The notes under the pieces: model-generated
The model's input: only the letters and a program-made list of their open reading frames with translations
Database searches by the model: none
Told to the model about the DNA's origin: nothing
Position numbers and translations under genes: made by a program
From: Desulfobacteraceae bacterium
GTDB taxonomy: Bacteria; Desulfobacterota; Desulfobulbia; Desulfobulbales; Desulfobulbaceae
DNA length: 28,141 nt
Assembly (NCBI GenBank): GCA_022837185.1
Contig: JALHJD010000004.1
Coordinates: forward strand, 1-28,141
Direction: 5' to 3'
Shown: piece after piece, positions 15,331-23,460 of the stretch
How positions within the stretch are numbered: the stretch's first letter is position 1
How the letters are laid out: each line of letters starts with the position of its first letter

Positions 15331-16008
15331 AAACTTTTCATCGGGGTCCGGGAGCTGGCCGGCAAAATGGGAGTATCCGAGAAAACCATCTACCGCTTGC
15401 TGAATGACAACCAGATTCCATTCGCAGTCAAGATCGGCGGACAATGGCGGTTTCGGATAGATGCCGTTGATAACTGGCTTTCCGCGCAATACCGGAGCGA
15501 TCAGGGAACAGGTCGTGTTAATTACGGCGTCACTGTTTTCCAGGCTTTGCACAATGGAAGCATTTTATACCGGATTCATGGAAAAGACAGGGATGAGGCC
15601 CTCGATGAGGTCCTGACGGCGATTCCCCATGACTCCACTTTTGATATCCAGAACATTAAGCTGTCCGTTCTGGCCAGGGAATCATTCGCTTCTTCCTGTC
15701 TGGCCCGATTTGCCTGCATGGCTGCCGGCTGCGAAAGGCCCATTTATATTGAAAGGTCGCTCATAATCCTTGCATTTCTCGAGGAGCCGGCGGATTTCAA
15801 AGCCCTGGACGGAGAACCGTGCGAGGTCATTTTTCTCGTTCTGGGTGCGAATGGTGTGGAGCAGGCACTATTGGATACACGTCTCCGGCGCCTGGTGATG
15901 GAGCGGGCGTTTACCGACGCGATCAGGAGGCAGCCGGGGAGAAAGGAACTCCTGAACGCAGTTGAGAAACTGGAAAATACTTTTCTGAAGAAAAAAATGG
16001 TCCTGTAA
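15325..16008 (+). CDS. Helix-turn-helix (excisionase/MerR-type) protein with degenerate PTS EIIA domain
   Basis: The 227-residue protein joins an N-terminal DNA-binding domain of the excisionase/MerR type (residues 3-55) to a C-terminal domain like fructose/nitrogen PTS EIIA (about 70-220). The first shows VRELAGKMGVSEKTIYRLL and IGGQWRFRIDAVDNWL. The second is seen from VLARESFASS, then FLEEPADFKALDGEPCEVIF and LLDTRLRRLV. EIIA normally carries a phosphorylated His in an IPH motif after the ASTG segment. The aligned place here reads CMAAGC, with Ala about residue 134, so phosphotransfer is unlikely. An AIPH at 99-102 lies outside that site. The start is uncertain. ATG 15325 gives the family N-terminus but lacks a ribosome site. 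It precedes the Hyf-like genes by 67 bp and probably regulates them. Confidence 0.82.
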   Translation: MDKLFIGVRELAGKMGVSEKTIYRLLNDNQIPFAVKIGGQWRFRIDAVDNWLSAQYRSDQGTGRVNYGVTVFQALHNGSILYRIHGKDRDEALDEVLTAIPHDSTFDIQNIKLSVLARESFASSCLARFACMAAGCERPIYIERSLIILAFLEEPADFKALDGEPCEVIFLVLGANGVEQALLDTRLRRLVMERAFTDAIRRQPGRKELLNAVEKLENTFLKKKMVL

Positions 16009-16075
16009 AACGTCTGCACGGTGGCCGGGGTAATCAGGAGATGACCTGAGAACCTTCGGGAAGCGGGCATTTTGC

Positions 16076-18061
16076 ATGGCATGCGACCGGAAAATGATCT
16101 ATCTTTCTTCTTTTTTACTGATCGGGACGGGCGGGATTATCCCGCTTTTTTTAATGCACCGTTTCAGCCTGATGCGTCTGGCAGGACCGGCCGGAATCGG
16201 GTCAGGCTGTATTGTCGGATTTGTCTGTTCGTTGACTGACCTGCTTGCCGCAACGACCCGGACCGTCTCGTGGGCGTGGCTCGGCTGGCTGCCGTTGTCG
16301 TTTCGTATCGACGTCTTGTCGTCATTTTTTCTGGTCCCGATATTTCTCATCGGCCTGGCGGCAGCCGTGTACAGTTATCACTACCTGGATGACAGGGCCC
16401 GGACACTCAGAACAGCCGTTCACTCCTTTTTCCTTTCCCTGCTCATCCTGTCCATGGCCCTGGTCGTCATTGCCGATTCCATGATCAGCTTTGTTCTGGC
16501 CTGGGAGGTCATGTCCGTCGCTTCCGCGGCTTTGATTCTGTACAATTACGGCGAGAAGGCAAACCGCAGGGCGGCGTACAGGTATTTTATTTTTTCCCAG
16601 GGCGGCGGCCTGTTCGTTCTTGCCGCATTCGGCCTTCTTTTCAGCGCCAGCGGCAGTTTCAGCCTTGCGGCCCCGGCCGCGCTTCCCCAGGACGCGAGGT
16701 TGGCCATTTTTCTTCTGGGATTGATTGGTTTCGGCTCAAAGGCCGGCATCATGCCTCTTCATTTCTGGCTGCCCTATGCTCATCCGGCTGCCCCGAGCCA
16801 TGTTTCGGCGCTCATGTCCGGGGTGATGATCAAGATCGGCATTTACGGTATTCTCCGCCTCTATCAATGCGTTGCACCGGATGCGCATATTGTCGGGCCG
16901 CTGCTCATCATTCTCGGGGCCTTTTCCGGCACGGTGGGTGTTCTCTACGCCCTGGGCCAGCATGACCTGAAGCGCCTGCTCGCCTATCACAGCGTGGAAA
17001 ATATCGGCATTATCCTCGTCGGCATCGGTGTCGGAATTCTGGGCATCTCGGCCCAAAGGCCTTTTATCGCCCTGTTCGGTCTCACCGGGGGGCTTCTTCA
17101 TGTCTGGAATCATGCCCTGTTCAAGTCGCTTCTGTTCATGGGCGCCGGGAATGTTCTCCATGGTGTCGGGACCGTCAATATGAACCGGCTTGGCGGATTG
17201 ATGAAAAACATGCCCAAAACCGGCATCCTCTTTCTGGTCGGTTCCCTGGCCATCTGCGGCCTTCCTCCCCTGAACGGATTCATAAGTGAATTCTTTATCT
17301 TTGTTGCCGGGCTCAACGGGACGGGCGCGGGGCTTGAACCCATGCCGTTCCTGTTTATTGTCCTGGCCGTGCTCTCACTGGCCGTCATCGGAGGCCTTGC
17401 CGTGGCCTGTTTTACCAAGGTCGTGGGGGTGGTTTTTCTTGGCGCGCCGCGCACGGAGGCGGCTCTTCATGCCCACGAATGCAGGTGGACAATGATTGTG
17501 CCGATGATCTGTATCGGGGCGGTCTGCCTGGCCATCGGCCTTTTTCCGGGCATTTTTTCCATGCCCGCGGTCATGGCCGCCGGGGGCATCATGGGGGGAG
17601 ACGCACCTGACATCACGGCGATTCTTGATTTGAGCCGGTCCATATCATTGGCGGGGGGCGGGTTTCTCCTTTTCCTTGGTCTGCTCATATATCTGCGCCG
17701 TCTCCTGTATCGCAGCAGGCAGGTTGCCCATGCGCCTACCTGGGGCTGCGGATTCACCGCCCCCACGGCACGAATGCAGTACACCTCCAGCTCCTATGCA
17801 CGATCCATCCTGCAATTTTACCGGCCCTTTACCCGGATCAGGGAGGAATACCGGGAGATTGAATCCGTCCTGCCGCCCCCCGCAGCATATCGTTCTCACC
17901 TGGTTGACCGGATGGAGGATTGGGGCGACCGTTATATCGGGCGCAACATCGAAAGGTTCTGCAGCCGGCTGCGATTCATACAGCACGGCTTCATCCAGTT
18001 CTATATCGCTTATATTGTCGTCGCACTGATCGTCCTTCTCCTTTACCAGCTCGTACGGTAG
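16076..18061 (+). CDS. hyfB: Hydrogenase-4 component B-like antiporter subunit (HyfB/HycC/NuoL-like)
   Basis: The 661-residue protein has about 16 membrane helices and belongs to the Mrp/NuoL antiporter-like family, near the 672 residues of E. coli HyfB. RIDVLSSFFLVPIFLIGLAAAVYSYHYL is typical of the N-terminal part. GSKAGIMPLHFWLPYAHPAAPSHVSALMSG (about 220-250) is the core proton-channel signature with its lysine and histidines, and HDLKRLLAYHSVENIGII follows. A long C-terminal soluble-plus-helix tail (570-661) contains TWGCGFTAPTARMQYTSSSYA, the usual HyfB ending. It would move ions across the inner membrane, driven by the complex. The start at 16076 or the in-frame ATG at 16094 are both possible. 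It is the first of six closely packed genes. Confidence 0.93.
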   Translation: MACDRKMIYLSSFLLIGTGGIIPLFLMHRFSLMRLAGPAGIGSGCIVGFVCSLTDLLAATTRTVSWAWLGWLPLSFRIDVLSSFFLVPIFLIGLAAAVYSYHYLDDRARTLRTAVHSFFLSLLILSMALVVIADSMISFVLAWEVMSVASAALILYNYGEKANRRAAYRYFIFSQGGGLFVLAAFGLLFSASGSFSLAAPAALPQDARLAIFLLGLIGFGSKAGIMPLHFWLPYAHPAAPSHVSALMSGVMIKIGIYGILRLYQCVAPDAHIVGPLLIILGAFSGTVGVLYALGQHDLKRLLAYHSVENIGIILVGIGVGILGISAQRPFIALFGLTGGLLHVWNHALFKSLLFMGAGNVLHGVGTVNMNRLGGLMKNMPKTGILFLVGSLAICGLPPLNGFISEFFIFVAGLNGTGAGLEPMPFLFIVLAVLSLAVIGGLAVACFTKVVGVVFLGAPRTEAALHAHECRWTMIVPMICIGAVCLAIGLFPGIFSMPAVMAAGGIMGGDAPDITAILDLSRSISLAGGGFLLFLGLLIYLRRLLYRSRQVAHAPTWGCGFTAPTARMQYTSSSYARSILQFYRPFTRIREEYREIESVLPPPAAYRSHLVDRMEDWGDRYIGRNIERFCSRLRFIQHGFIQFYIAYIVVALIVLLLYQLVR

Positions 18062-18063
18062 CC

Positions 18064-18993
18064 ATGATGACACCATTCCTGGGCGCGATTTTTCTTTTTT
18101 TCGCCTCTCTTTTCCTTGCCCCGTTCCTGATGGGCGTGATTCTCAAGGTAAAGGCCTTTTTTGGCGGAAAGAAAGGGCCTTCACTGCTGATCAAGTATCA
18201 TACCCTTGCGAAATTGCTGCGGAAGGGATCTGTCTACAGCCGCTCGACAACATTCATCTTCGGGCTCGGGCCGCTGGTTTCCCTTGCGGCCTCCCTGACC
18301 GGCCTCGCTTTTCTGCCGATCGCCGGACAGAATCCGGTGTTTTCCTTTCCGGGTGATGTGGTGTTTGTCTGGTATCTCTTCGGGCTCGCCCGCTTTTTCG
18401 TGGCAGCGGCGGCTCTGGATACCGCCTCTCCCTTTGAGGGCATGGGTGCGGCACGGGAGGTATTCTTCGGGCTCCTGACCGAAGCAGCCATTTTTCTTGT
18501 TTTTCTCCAGTTTGCCTTTCTGAGCGGCCAGTACAGCCTTGCCTCGTTTCTGGCCGGAGAAGGGGCGATCAATATCTTCAGTCGGGAAGGCTTCCTCCTG
18601 GTGCTTATCGTGCCGGCGATTTTCTTCGTCATGCTCACGGAGAATGCCAGAGTCCCCGTGGATGACCCCGCCACCCATCTCGAGTTGACGATGATTCATG
18701 AGGTCATGATCCTGGATCACTCCGGGCCGGACCTGGCGATCATGGAAGCCGCCGTTTTCGCGAGGATGTTCTTTTACGCGGCGTTCATCGCGGATCTCCT
18801 GCTCCCGGGAGGGTTTGGTCCGGGAATGCGAATTCTCCTTTTTTTCCTCCTTCTGCTGCTGATCTATCTGGCAATCGGGGTGCTGGAGTCGATCACCGCC
18901 CGTCTGAAGATGGACCAGGTCCCTAAGTTCATCCTTACATCCTTTGCCCTGGCCTTTTTTGCGATCATTCTTTCACTGGAGGTAACGCCGTAA
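18064..18993 (+). CDS. hyfC: Hyf/Ech membrane anchor subunit (HyfC/HycD/NuoH-like)
   Basis: The 309-residue protein has about eight membrane helices and matches the NuoH/HyfC family in length and motifs. This subunit links the peripheral iron-sulfur arm to the antiporter-like subunits. The conserved cytoplasmic loop appears as ENARVPVDDPATHLELTMIHEVMILDHSGPDLAIMEAA (about 192-230), which in complex I lines the quinone/ion coupling channel. The N-terminal KKGPSLLIKYHTLAKLLRKGSV loop (about 38-60) is the family counterpart of the NuoH first loop. The start lies two bases after the hyfB stop. The choice between ATG 18064 and ATG 18067 does not matter to the product. Its own stop overlaps the next start (TAATG). 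Confidence 0.93.
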   Translation: MMTPFLGAIFLFFASLFLAPFLMGVILKVKAFFGGKKGPSLLIKYHTLAKLLRKGSVYSRSTTFIFGLGPLVSLAASLTGLAFLPIAGQNPVFSFPGDVVFVWYLFGLARFFVAAAALDTASPFEGMGAAREVFFGLLTEAAIFLVFLQFAFLSGQYSLASFLAGEGAINIFSREGFLLVLIVPAIFFVMLTENARVPVDDPATHLELTMIHEVMILDHSGPDLAIMEAAVFARMFFYAAFIADLLLPGGFGPGMRILLFFLLLLLIYLAIGVLESITARLKMDQVPKFILTSFALAFFAIILSLEVTP

Positions 18994-19643
18994 TGGGACA
19001 TGTTGATATTGTCCTCTCGCTTATTTTCCTCTCCATCCTGATGTCGCTGGGATCGAGTCGGCTTCTGGAGCTGATCAGGGTCATGAGTTTTCAGGGCGTG
19101 CTGGTCTCCCTGGTTCCGGTACTGATTGAACCGCAGTATCAAACCATGAGTCTTGCGGTGGCCTTTGCCTCCCTGATGCTGCTCATCAAGGGAGTGCTCA
19201 TCCCGCTGATGATCTGGTTTGCCTTGCGCAAGGTTTCGATTCGGAGAGAGGTTGAACCCCTGATCGGATATCATGCGTCCCTGTTCGCCGGCCTGGCCAT
19301 GATACTTTTTTCGGTATTCATCAGCAGCCGCCTTCAGGTCGTGGACAGGCCGGAGTCCACTCTGCTTCTGCCGTGCGCAATCACAACCATCGGCGCCGGA
19401 TTTTTCCTGCTCATGACCCGAAGGAAGGCCATCACCCAGATCATCGGCTATCTGATCCTGGAAAACGGGATCTATTTGACCGGTACGGCTCTGGCCGGGC
19501 AGATGCAAACCCACTACGTGGTTGAATTCGGCATTCTGCTCGATTTGCTGGTGGGCGTCATGATCATGGGCATAATTCTTCATCGCATCAATTCAACCTA
19601 CGATGATATTGACACAACATTTTTAAAACAGCTGAAAGGGTGA
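18993..19643 (+). CDS. hyfE: Hydrogenase-4 component E-like membrane subunit (HyfE, NuoK-related)
   Basis: The 216-residue protein has exactly the length of E. coli HyfE and about six to seven membrane helices. The C-terminal half, ITQIIGYLILENGIYLTGTALAGQ (about 147-170), is the NuoK/MrpC-like signature with the conserved membrane glutamate. The ending MGIILHRINSTYDDIDTTFLKQLKG is common to the family. The subunit would sit between the anchor and the antiporter-like chains and take part in ion transfer. It overlaps the upstream hyfC stop by one base (TAATG), which points to translational coupling. A ribosome site is not obvious beyond that. No hyfD gene (a second antiporter-like subunit in E. 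coli Hyf) lies in the cluster. Confidence 0.92.
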   Translation: MGHVDIVLSLIFLSILMSLGSSRLLELIRVMSFQGVLVSLVPVLIEPQYQTMSLAVAFASLMLLIKGVLIPLMIWFALRKVSIRREVEPLIGYHASLFAGLAMILFSVFISSRLQVVDRPESTLLLPCAITTIGAGFFLLMTRRKAITQIIGYLILENGIYLTGTALAGQMQTHYVVEFGILLDLLVGVMIMGIILHRINSTYDDIDTTFLKQLKG

Positions 19644-19655
19644 AGGGAAGGGCGT

Positions 19656-21065
19656 ATGCTTGAACTTGTCTTTGTCATTCCCTTCCTCATAGGGATTGTC
19701 GCTTTTTTTTCTCCGGTAATGATGGGCAGGATTCTGCTTGTCGCAACCGGTATCATTGAGTTTGCGCTTGCCTGCATGGCGGCCTGGACGACAAGACTTC
19801 CGGCGGCCACCTTCTATTTTACCGCGGCGCCTGAAGGCTGCCTGGTGCTGCTGGTCACAACCTTTCTCTTTCTGATCATAGGGTTGTATACCCTGTTCTA
19901 CCTGGTTGAAACCGACATGCCCCGCGAGCACGTATTCAACGGCTGTCTGCTCCTGTTCCTCGGGGCCATGGCCATGGTCGCGGTTTCGGATCACCTGGTC
20001 GTCCTCTGGGTCGCCATTGAGGCGACAACCCTGACATCGGCTCCGCTTATTCTGTTGTACCACTCCAAGGGCTCCCTTGAGGCGACATGGAAATATGTCC
20101 TCATCTGTTCGGTTGGGATCGCCCTTGCCCTGCTCGGCACGTTTTTCATTACCCTGGCGATGGAGCACGGCAGCATCAATGTCCCGCTGACGTTCAGCTC
20201 CCTGCAGGAAGTGGCCGGCGGAATGGATGCGCTGTGGCTGAAGGCCGGCTTTATTTTCATCATGGTCGGATATGGGACGAAAATGGGTCTGGCGCCGATG
20301 CACACCTGGCTGCCCGACGCCCATGGTGAGTCCCCCAGCCCGGTACCCGCTCTGCTGTCCGGGGCCTTGCTGAATTGCGCTTTCCTCGGGATTTTCAAAA
20401 GTTACGCCATTCTTCATGCCGCGGGAATGGCTCAATGGGCGGGGAGCATGCTTGTCGGTTTCGGTCTGTTTTCCATGCTGATTGCCGGAGTTTTCATGAT
20501 GATTCAGAAAGACTACAAGCGCTTGTTTGCCTATTCGAGCATTGAAAACATGGGAATAATTGCCGTGGGAACCGGCCTCGGGGGACTGGCCGGGTTGGGG
20601 GCAATGGTGCATCTGGTGCACCATTCTTTATTGAAGGCGGCTCTTTTTCTTTCCACCGGCAATATCCTGTTTGGCTATGGGACCAAGGAAATCGGCAAGG
20701 TCGGAGGCATGGCGGGTCTGCTGCCAATGACATTCATCGGTTTTACCTGCGGTTTTGCCGGGATATCCGGATTCCCTCCCTTCGGACTGTTTGTGAGCGA
20801 ACTCCTGATTCTGTTCGGCGCCTTCAAAAATCACTCCTTTTTCACCGCCGCTGCTTTCATTCTCCTGTTGATCCTGATTTTTGCAGGGATTTCGAAGCAT
20901 TTTATCCGCATGGCCTTTGCCGGGCGGGACGCGAAACTGATTCGGGAGGAGAGGCTGGGCAGGATATTTCCTGTCTTTATCCTTCTCGCCGCATCGATAT
21001 TGTTGAGCCTGTGGCTGCCGGAACCGCTGCGCCGGACCATCCTCGACGCCATAAGCCGGATCTGA
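19656..21065 (+). CDS. hyfF: Hydrogenase-4 component F-like antiporter subunit (HyfF/NuoN-like)
   Basis: The 469-residue protein has about 14 membrane helices and belongs to the proton-translocating NuoM/N antiporter-like family. YGTKMGLAPMHTWLPDAHGESPSPVPALLSGALL (about 206-240) carries the core lysine and histidine, and QKDYKRLFAYSSIENMGIIAVG (about 285-307) follows. LWVAIEATTLTSAPLILLYHSKGSLEATWKYVLICS in the first half holds the conserved membrane Glu. Its length is nearer to that of Ehr and formate hydrogenlyase-related subunits than to the longer E. coli HyfF. A strong AAGGGAAGGG site precedes the ATG, 12 bp after hyfE. With HyfB, this gives the complex two antiporter-like modules. Confidence 0.93.
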   Translation: MLELVFVIPFLIGIVAFFSPVMMGRILLVATGIIEFALACMAAWTTRLPAATFYFTAAPEGCLVLLVTTFLFLIIGLYTLFYLVETDMPREHVFNGCLLLFLGAMAMVAVSDHLVVLWVAIEATTLTSAPLILLYHSKGSLEATWKYVLICSVGIALALLGTFFITLAMEHGSINVPLTFSSLQEVAGGMDALWLKAGFIFIMVGYGTKMGLAPMHTWLPDAHGESPSPVPALLSGALLNCAFLGIFKSYAILHAAGMAQWAGSMLVGFGLFSMLIAGVFMMIQKDYKRLFAYSSIENMGIIAVGTGLGGLAGLGAMVHLVHHSLLKAALFLSTGNILFGYGTKEIGKVGGMAGLLPMTFIGFTCGFAGISGFPPFGLFVSELLILFGAFKNHSFFTAAAFILLLILIFAGISKHFIRMAFAGRDAKLIREERLGRIFPVFILLAASILLSLWLPEPLRRTILDAISRI

Positions 21066-21074
21066 GATAAGGAC

Positions 21075-22589
21075 ATGGACAATTTTCTTCAACTGACACC
21101 GGCGGTTCCGGTCAAACGTTCTGCAATACCGGTTCTCCGCTTGCCGGAATTTCGTCAAGCCCTCCTGGATTGTGCGGGTGATGACGGGTATGTCGTTCAT
21201 TTTTTCGGTTATCCGGAACAGGAAAAACTCTCCATTCTGGCTGTGATGCGGCGGGATAATCGTCTGCTGGCCGCACGCTGCCAGGTTCCGGAAGCGTATG
21301 CGTCCCTTGCCGCCGAAGATGGCAAATTTCAGCTTTTTGAACGGGAACTGGCCGAGCAGTTCGGCGTTCAACCACTCGGACATCCATGGCTGAAATCTGT
21401 CCGCTACCATCCGAACTGGACCGGCCGAGAGGATGTTTTTGGTAATGATTACAGCAAGGACATCCCGGGGAGTTATCCGTACTATCAGGTCCAGGGTGAT
21501 GAAATCCACGAGGTGGCGGTCGGCCCGGTGCACGCGGGCATCATCGAGCCCGGCCATTTTCGGTTTCAATGCATGGGCGAAAAGGTGCTGCACCTGGAAA
21601 TCCAGCTCGGGTTCCAGCACCGTGATGCGGAACGGTTGATCGTCAACTCCCCCGCCCGGAGAGCCCCCTTTCTTCTCGAATCCGTTGCGGGGGACACGGC
21701 GGTGGCAAACAGTGTCTGTCACAGCCAGGCAATGGAAGCCCTGACCGGTACCGTCGTCAATGAACGCGATAAAAGAATCCGTACCATTGCCATGGAGCTG
21801 GAGCGCCTGGCCAATCATACCGGCGACCTGGGCGCCCTGGCGGGAGATGTGGCCTTTGCTCCGGTCGCGGCATACTTCGGGAGAATACGGGGCGAATTCC
21901 TGAACCTGCTGATGGCCCTGTCGGGCAATCGCTTCGGCAAAGGGCTGGTGCGGCCGGGTAGGGTCCTGACAACATGGAATCCCGCTCAAGTTGCCGGGAT
22001 CCTTGATAAGATAACCGAACTGAAACCGCAGATAGAGGAGGTAAGCAACCTGCTTTTTTCCGCGCACACGGTGCTTTCCAGGTTTGACAACTGCGGTATT
22101 GTCAGCCGGGACACGGCGGCCGCGATTGGGCTGGTGGGATTTGCCGGGCGGGCAAGCGGTCTGGACCATGATGTCCGTAAAGCATTTCCGACGGAAGCCT
22201 ACCCTTCGCTGTCCTGCCCCAAACCGTCCTGCACCGGCGGTGATGTCTTTGCACGGGCGTGGATACGGCACGAGGAGATACTGCATTCCCTGTTCTGCAT
22301 TCAAAAACTGTTGGAAAAGGATCCGGATCCGCCCGATTCCGAACCGGGGGTTCATTCAGGACGGCCTGCTGCTGATTCCGTCGTCGTTACCCTGCAGGAG
22401 GCCTGGAGGGGGGAACTGTCCCACGCTGTTTTGACCGGGGAGGACGGCAGGGTCATCAGGTACAAGATCAAGGACCCGTCCTTTCACAACTGGACAGGGC
22501 TCGCGCTGGCCATGCGCAACCAGGGGATTTCCGATTTCCCGCTGAATAACAAGAGTTTCAATCTCTCGTACTGCGGCTTTGATTTGTAG
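21075..22589 (+). CDS. hyfG: Hyf/Ehr large subunit (NuoCD-like) lacking the NiFe-binding cysteines
   Basis: The 504-residue protein fuses an NuoC-like domain (about 25-130, with FQLFERELAEQFGVQPLGHPWLKSVRYHP) to an NuoD/hydrogenase large-subunit domain (about 145-504, with VAVGPVHAGIIEPGHFRFQCMGEKVLHLEIQLGFQHRD and ELERLANHTGDLGALAGD). In group 4 NiFe hydrogenases an N-terminal CGxC and a C-terminal CxxC hold the metal. Here the corresponding places read GDTAVANSVCHSQAMEAL and DPSFHNWTGLAL, and no CxxC exists anywhere in the chain. The complex is therefore not a hydrogenase but an Ehr-type relative. The C-terminus NNKSFNLSYCGFDL is typical of that group and leaves no room for the C-terminal extension cut off during hydrogenase maturation. 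It lies nine bases after hyfF. Confidence 0.92.
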   Translation: MDNFLQLTPAVPVKRSAIPVLRLPEFRQALLDCAGDDGYVVHFFGYPEQEKLSILAVMRRDNRLLAARCQVPEAYASLAAEDGKFQLFERELAEQFGVQPLGHPWLKSVRYHPNWTGREDVFGNDYSKDIPGSYPYYQVQGDEIHEVAVGPVHAGIIEPGHFRFQCMGEKVLHLEIQLGFQHRDAERLIVNSPARRAPFLLESVAGDTAVANSVCHSQAMEALTGTVVNERDKRIRTIAMELERLANHTGDLGALAGDVAFAPVAAYFGRIRGEFLNLLMALSGNRFGKGLVRPGRVLTTWNPAQVAGILDKITELKPQIEEVSNLLFSAHTVLSRFDNCGIVSRDTAAAIGLVGFAGRASGLDHDVRKAFPTEAYPSLSCPKPSCTGGDVFARAWIRHEEILHSLFCIQKLLEKDPDPPDSEPGVHSGRPAADSVVVTLQEAWRGELSHAVLTGEDGRVIRYKIKDPSFHNWTGLALAMRNQGISDFPLNNKSFNLSYCGFDL

Positions 22590-22603
22590 GAAAAGGGGAG
22601 ACA

Positions 22604-23353
22604 ATGTTCAAGCTGATCAAAACGCGTTTTCACCAGGGATATCGCACTACTTCCTATCCCGCAGGAACCATTGCGCTTCCCGCCCCGTACCGGGGCCGGC
22701 CGGAGGTCAACCGCTCCTGCGGCCCCGCAATGATTGATCGATGTGTTCGGGCCTGTCCCCAGGGAGCCATTGATGGGGAAAATCGGCGGGTGGACATGGG
22801 GCGCTGCCTTTTCTGCGGCGAATGCGAACGGGCAGGCAAGGGGGAATTTATCCGGTTCAGCCAGGATTTCAGACTGGCTGCCGCGGAAAGATCCCACCTG
22901 TTCACTTCGGGAGAACTGCCCGACCTTGCCTTGCACGCAAAGCAGCATTTCAGGAAACTTTTCGGCAGGTCGCTTGCCCTGCGTCAGGTTTCGGCAGGGG
23001 GCTGCAATGCCTGCGAGGCGGATACCAATGTTCTCAACACCCCCTTTTTCGACCTGTCACGATTCGGCATCTCTTTTACGGCTTCGCCGCGCCACGCGGA
23101 CGGAGTACATGTCACAGGGCCGGTGACGCGGAACATGCGTTCGGCGCTCCTCGCCACCTACGAGGCGATTCCGGAGCCGAAGGTCGTTATCGCTTCCGGC
23201 GCCTGCGCGATCTCGGGAGGACCTTTTTACGGCAGCGGGGAGATCATCCCGCTTGATACACTTCTGCCCGTCGATCTGTACATCCCCGGATGCCCGCCGC
23301 ACCCGCTGACAACACTTGACGCTCTGCTGCAATATTTTTCGGCGTACGTGTAA
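22604..23353 (+). CDS. hyfI: Hyf/Ehr small subunit (NuoB-like) fused to a ferredoxin-type domain
   Basis: The 249-residue protein has an N-terminal ferredoxin-like part (about 30-85) and a C-terminal NuoB/HycG-like part (about 120-249). The second carries the four cysteines of an N2-type 4Fe-4S cluster: GGCNAC (134, 137), SGACAISGG (201) and PGCPPHP (230). The first has DRCVRACP (47, 51) and RCLFCGEC (68, 71, 74). The CxxCxxC trio with Cys51 can hold one 4Fe-4S cluster. The final Cys of the second motif is replaced by Gly78, so the other ferredoxin cluster is probably lost. In E. coli the two parts are separate genes (hyfH and hyfI). A GGGGAG site precedes the ATG. This is the last gene of the cluster, facing the convergent peptidase gene. 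Confidence 0.92.
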   Translation: MFKLIKTRFHQGYRTTSYPAGTIALPAPYRGRPEVNRSCGPAMIDRCVRACPQGAIDGENRRVDMGRCLFCGECERAGKGEFIRFSQDFRLAAAERSHLFTSGELPDLALHAKQHFRKLFGRSLALRQVSAGGCNACEADTNVLNTPFFDLSRFGISFTASPRHADGVHVTGPVTRNMRSALLATYEAIPEPKVVIASGACAISGGPFYGSGEIIPLDTLLPVDLYIPGCPPHPLTTLDALLQYFSAYV

Positions 23354-23460
23354 CAGATTGCCCGTGATCGGAGGAGCAGTTGGCGAAGCCTCCCCCATGG
23401 CACCGGAACGGGCGGGTGATGGGGGGCCGGGTCCGTCCGCGGCAGAAGGCGGCATCCCGG

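Noticed and set aside
15079..15552. 157-codon minus-strand frame opposite the HTH/EIIA gene
   Set aside because: No motif or ribosome site was seen, and the plus-strand gene in the overlap is well supported.
20628..22355. 575-codon minus-strand frame opposite hyfF/hyfG
   Set aside because: The plus-strand genes are clearly real and tightly packed. The antisense product has no recognisable motif.
21075..23353. Calling the cluster an active hydrogenase-4 or formate hydrogenlyase
   Set aside because: The large subunit has no metal-binding CxxC pairs and no hydrogenase maturation genes are nearby.
23388..23428. Hairpin CCCCCAT/ATGGGGG between the convergent hyfI and peptidase genes as a terminator
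   Set aside because: The loop is about 20 bases and no T-tract follows on either strand, so it does not meet the intrinsic terminator pattern.
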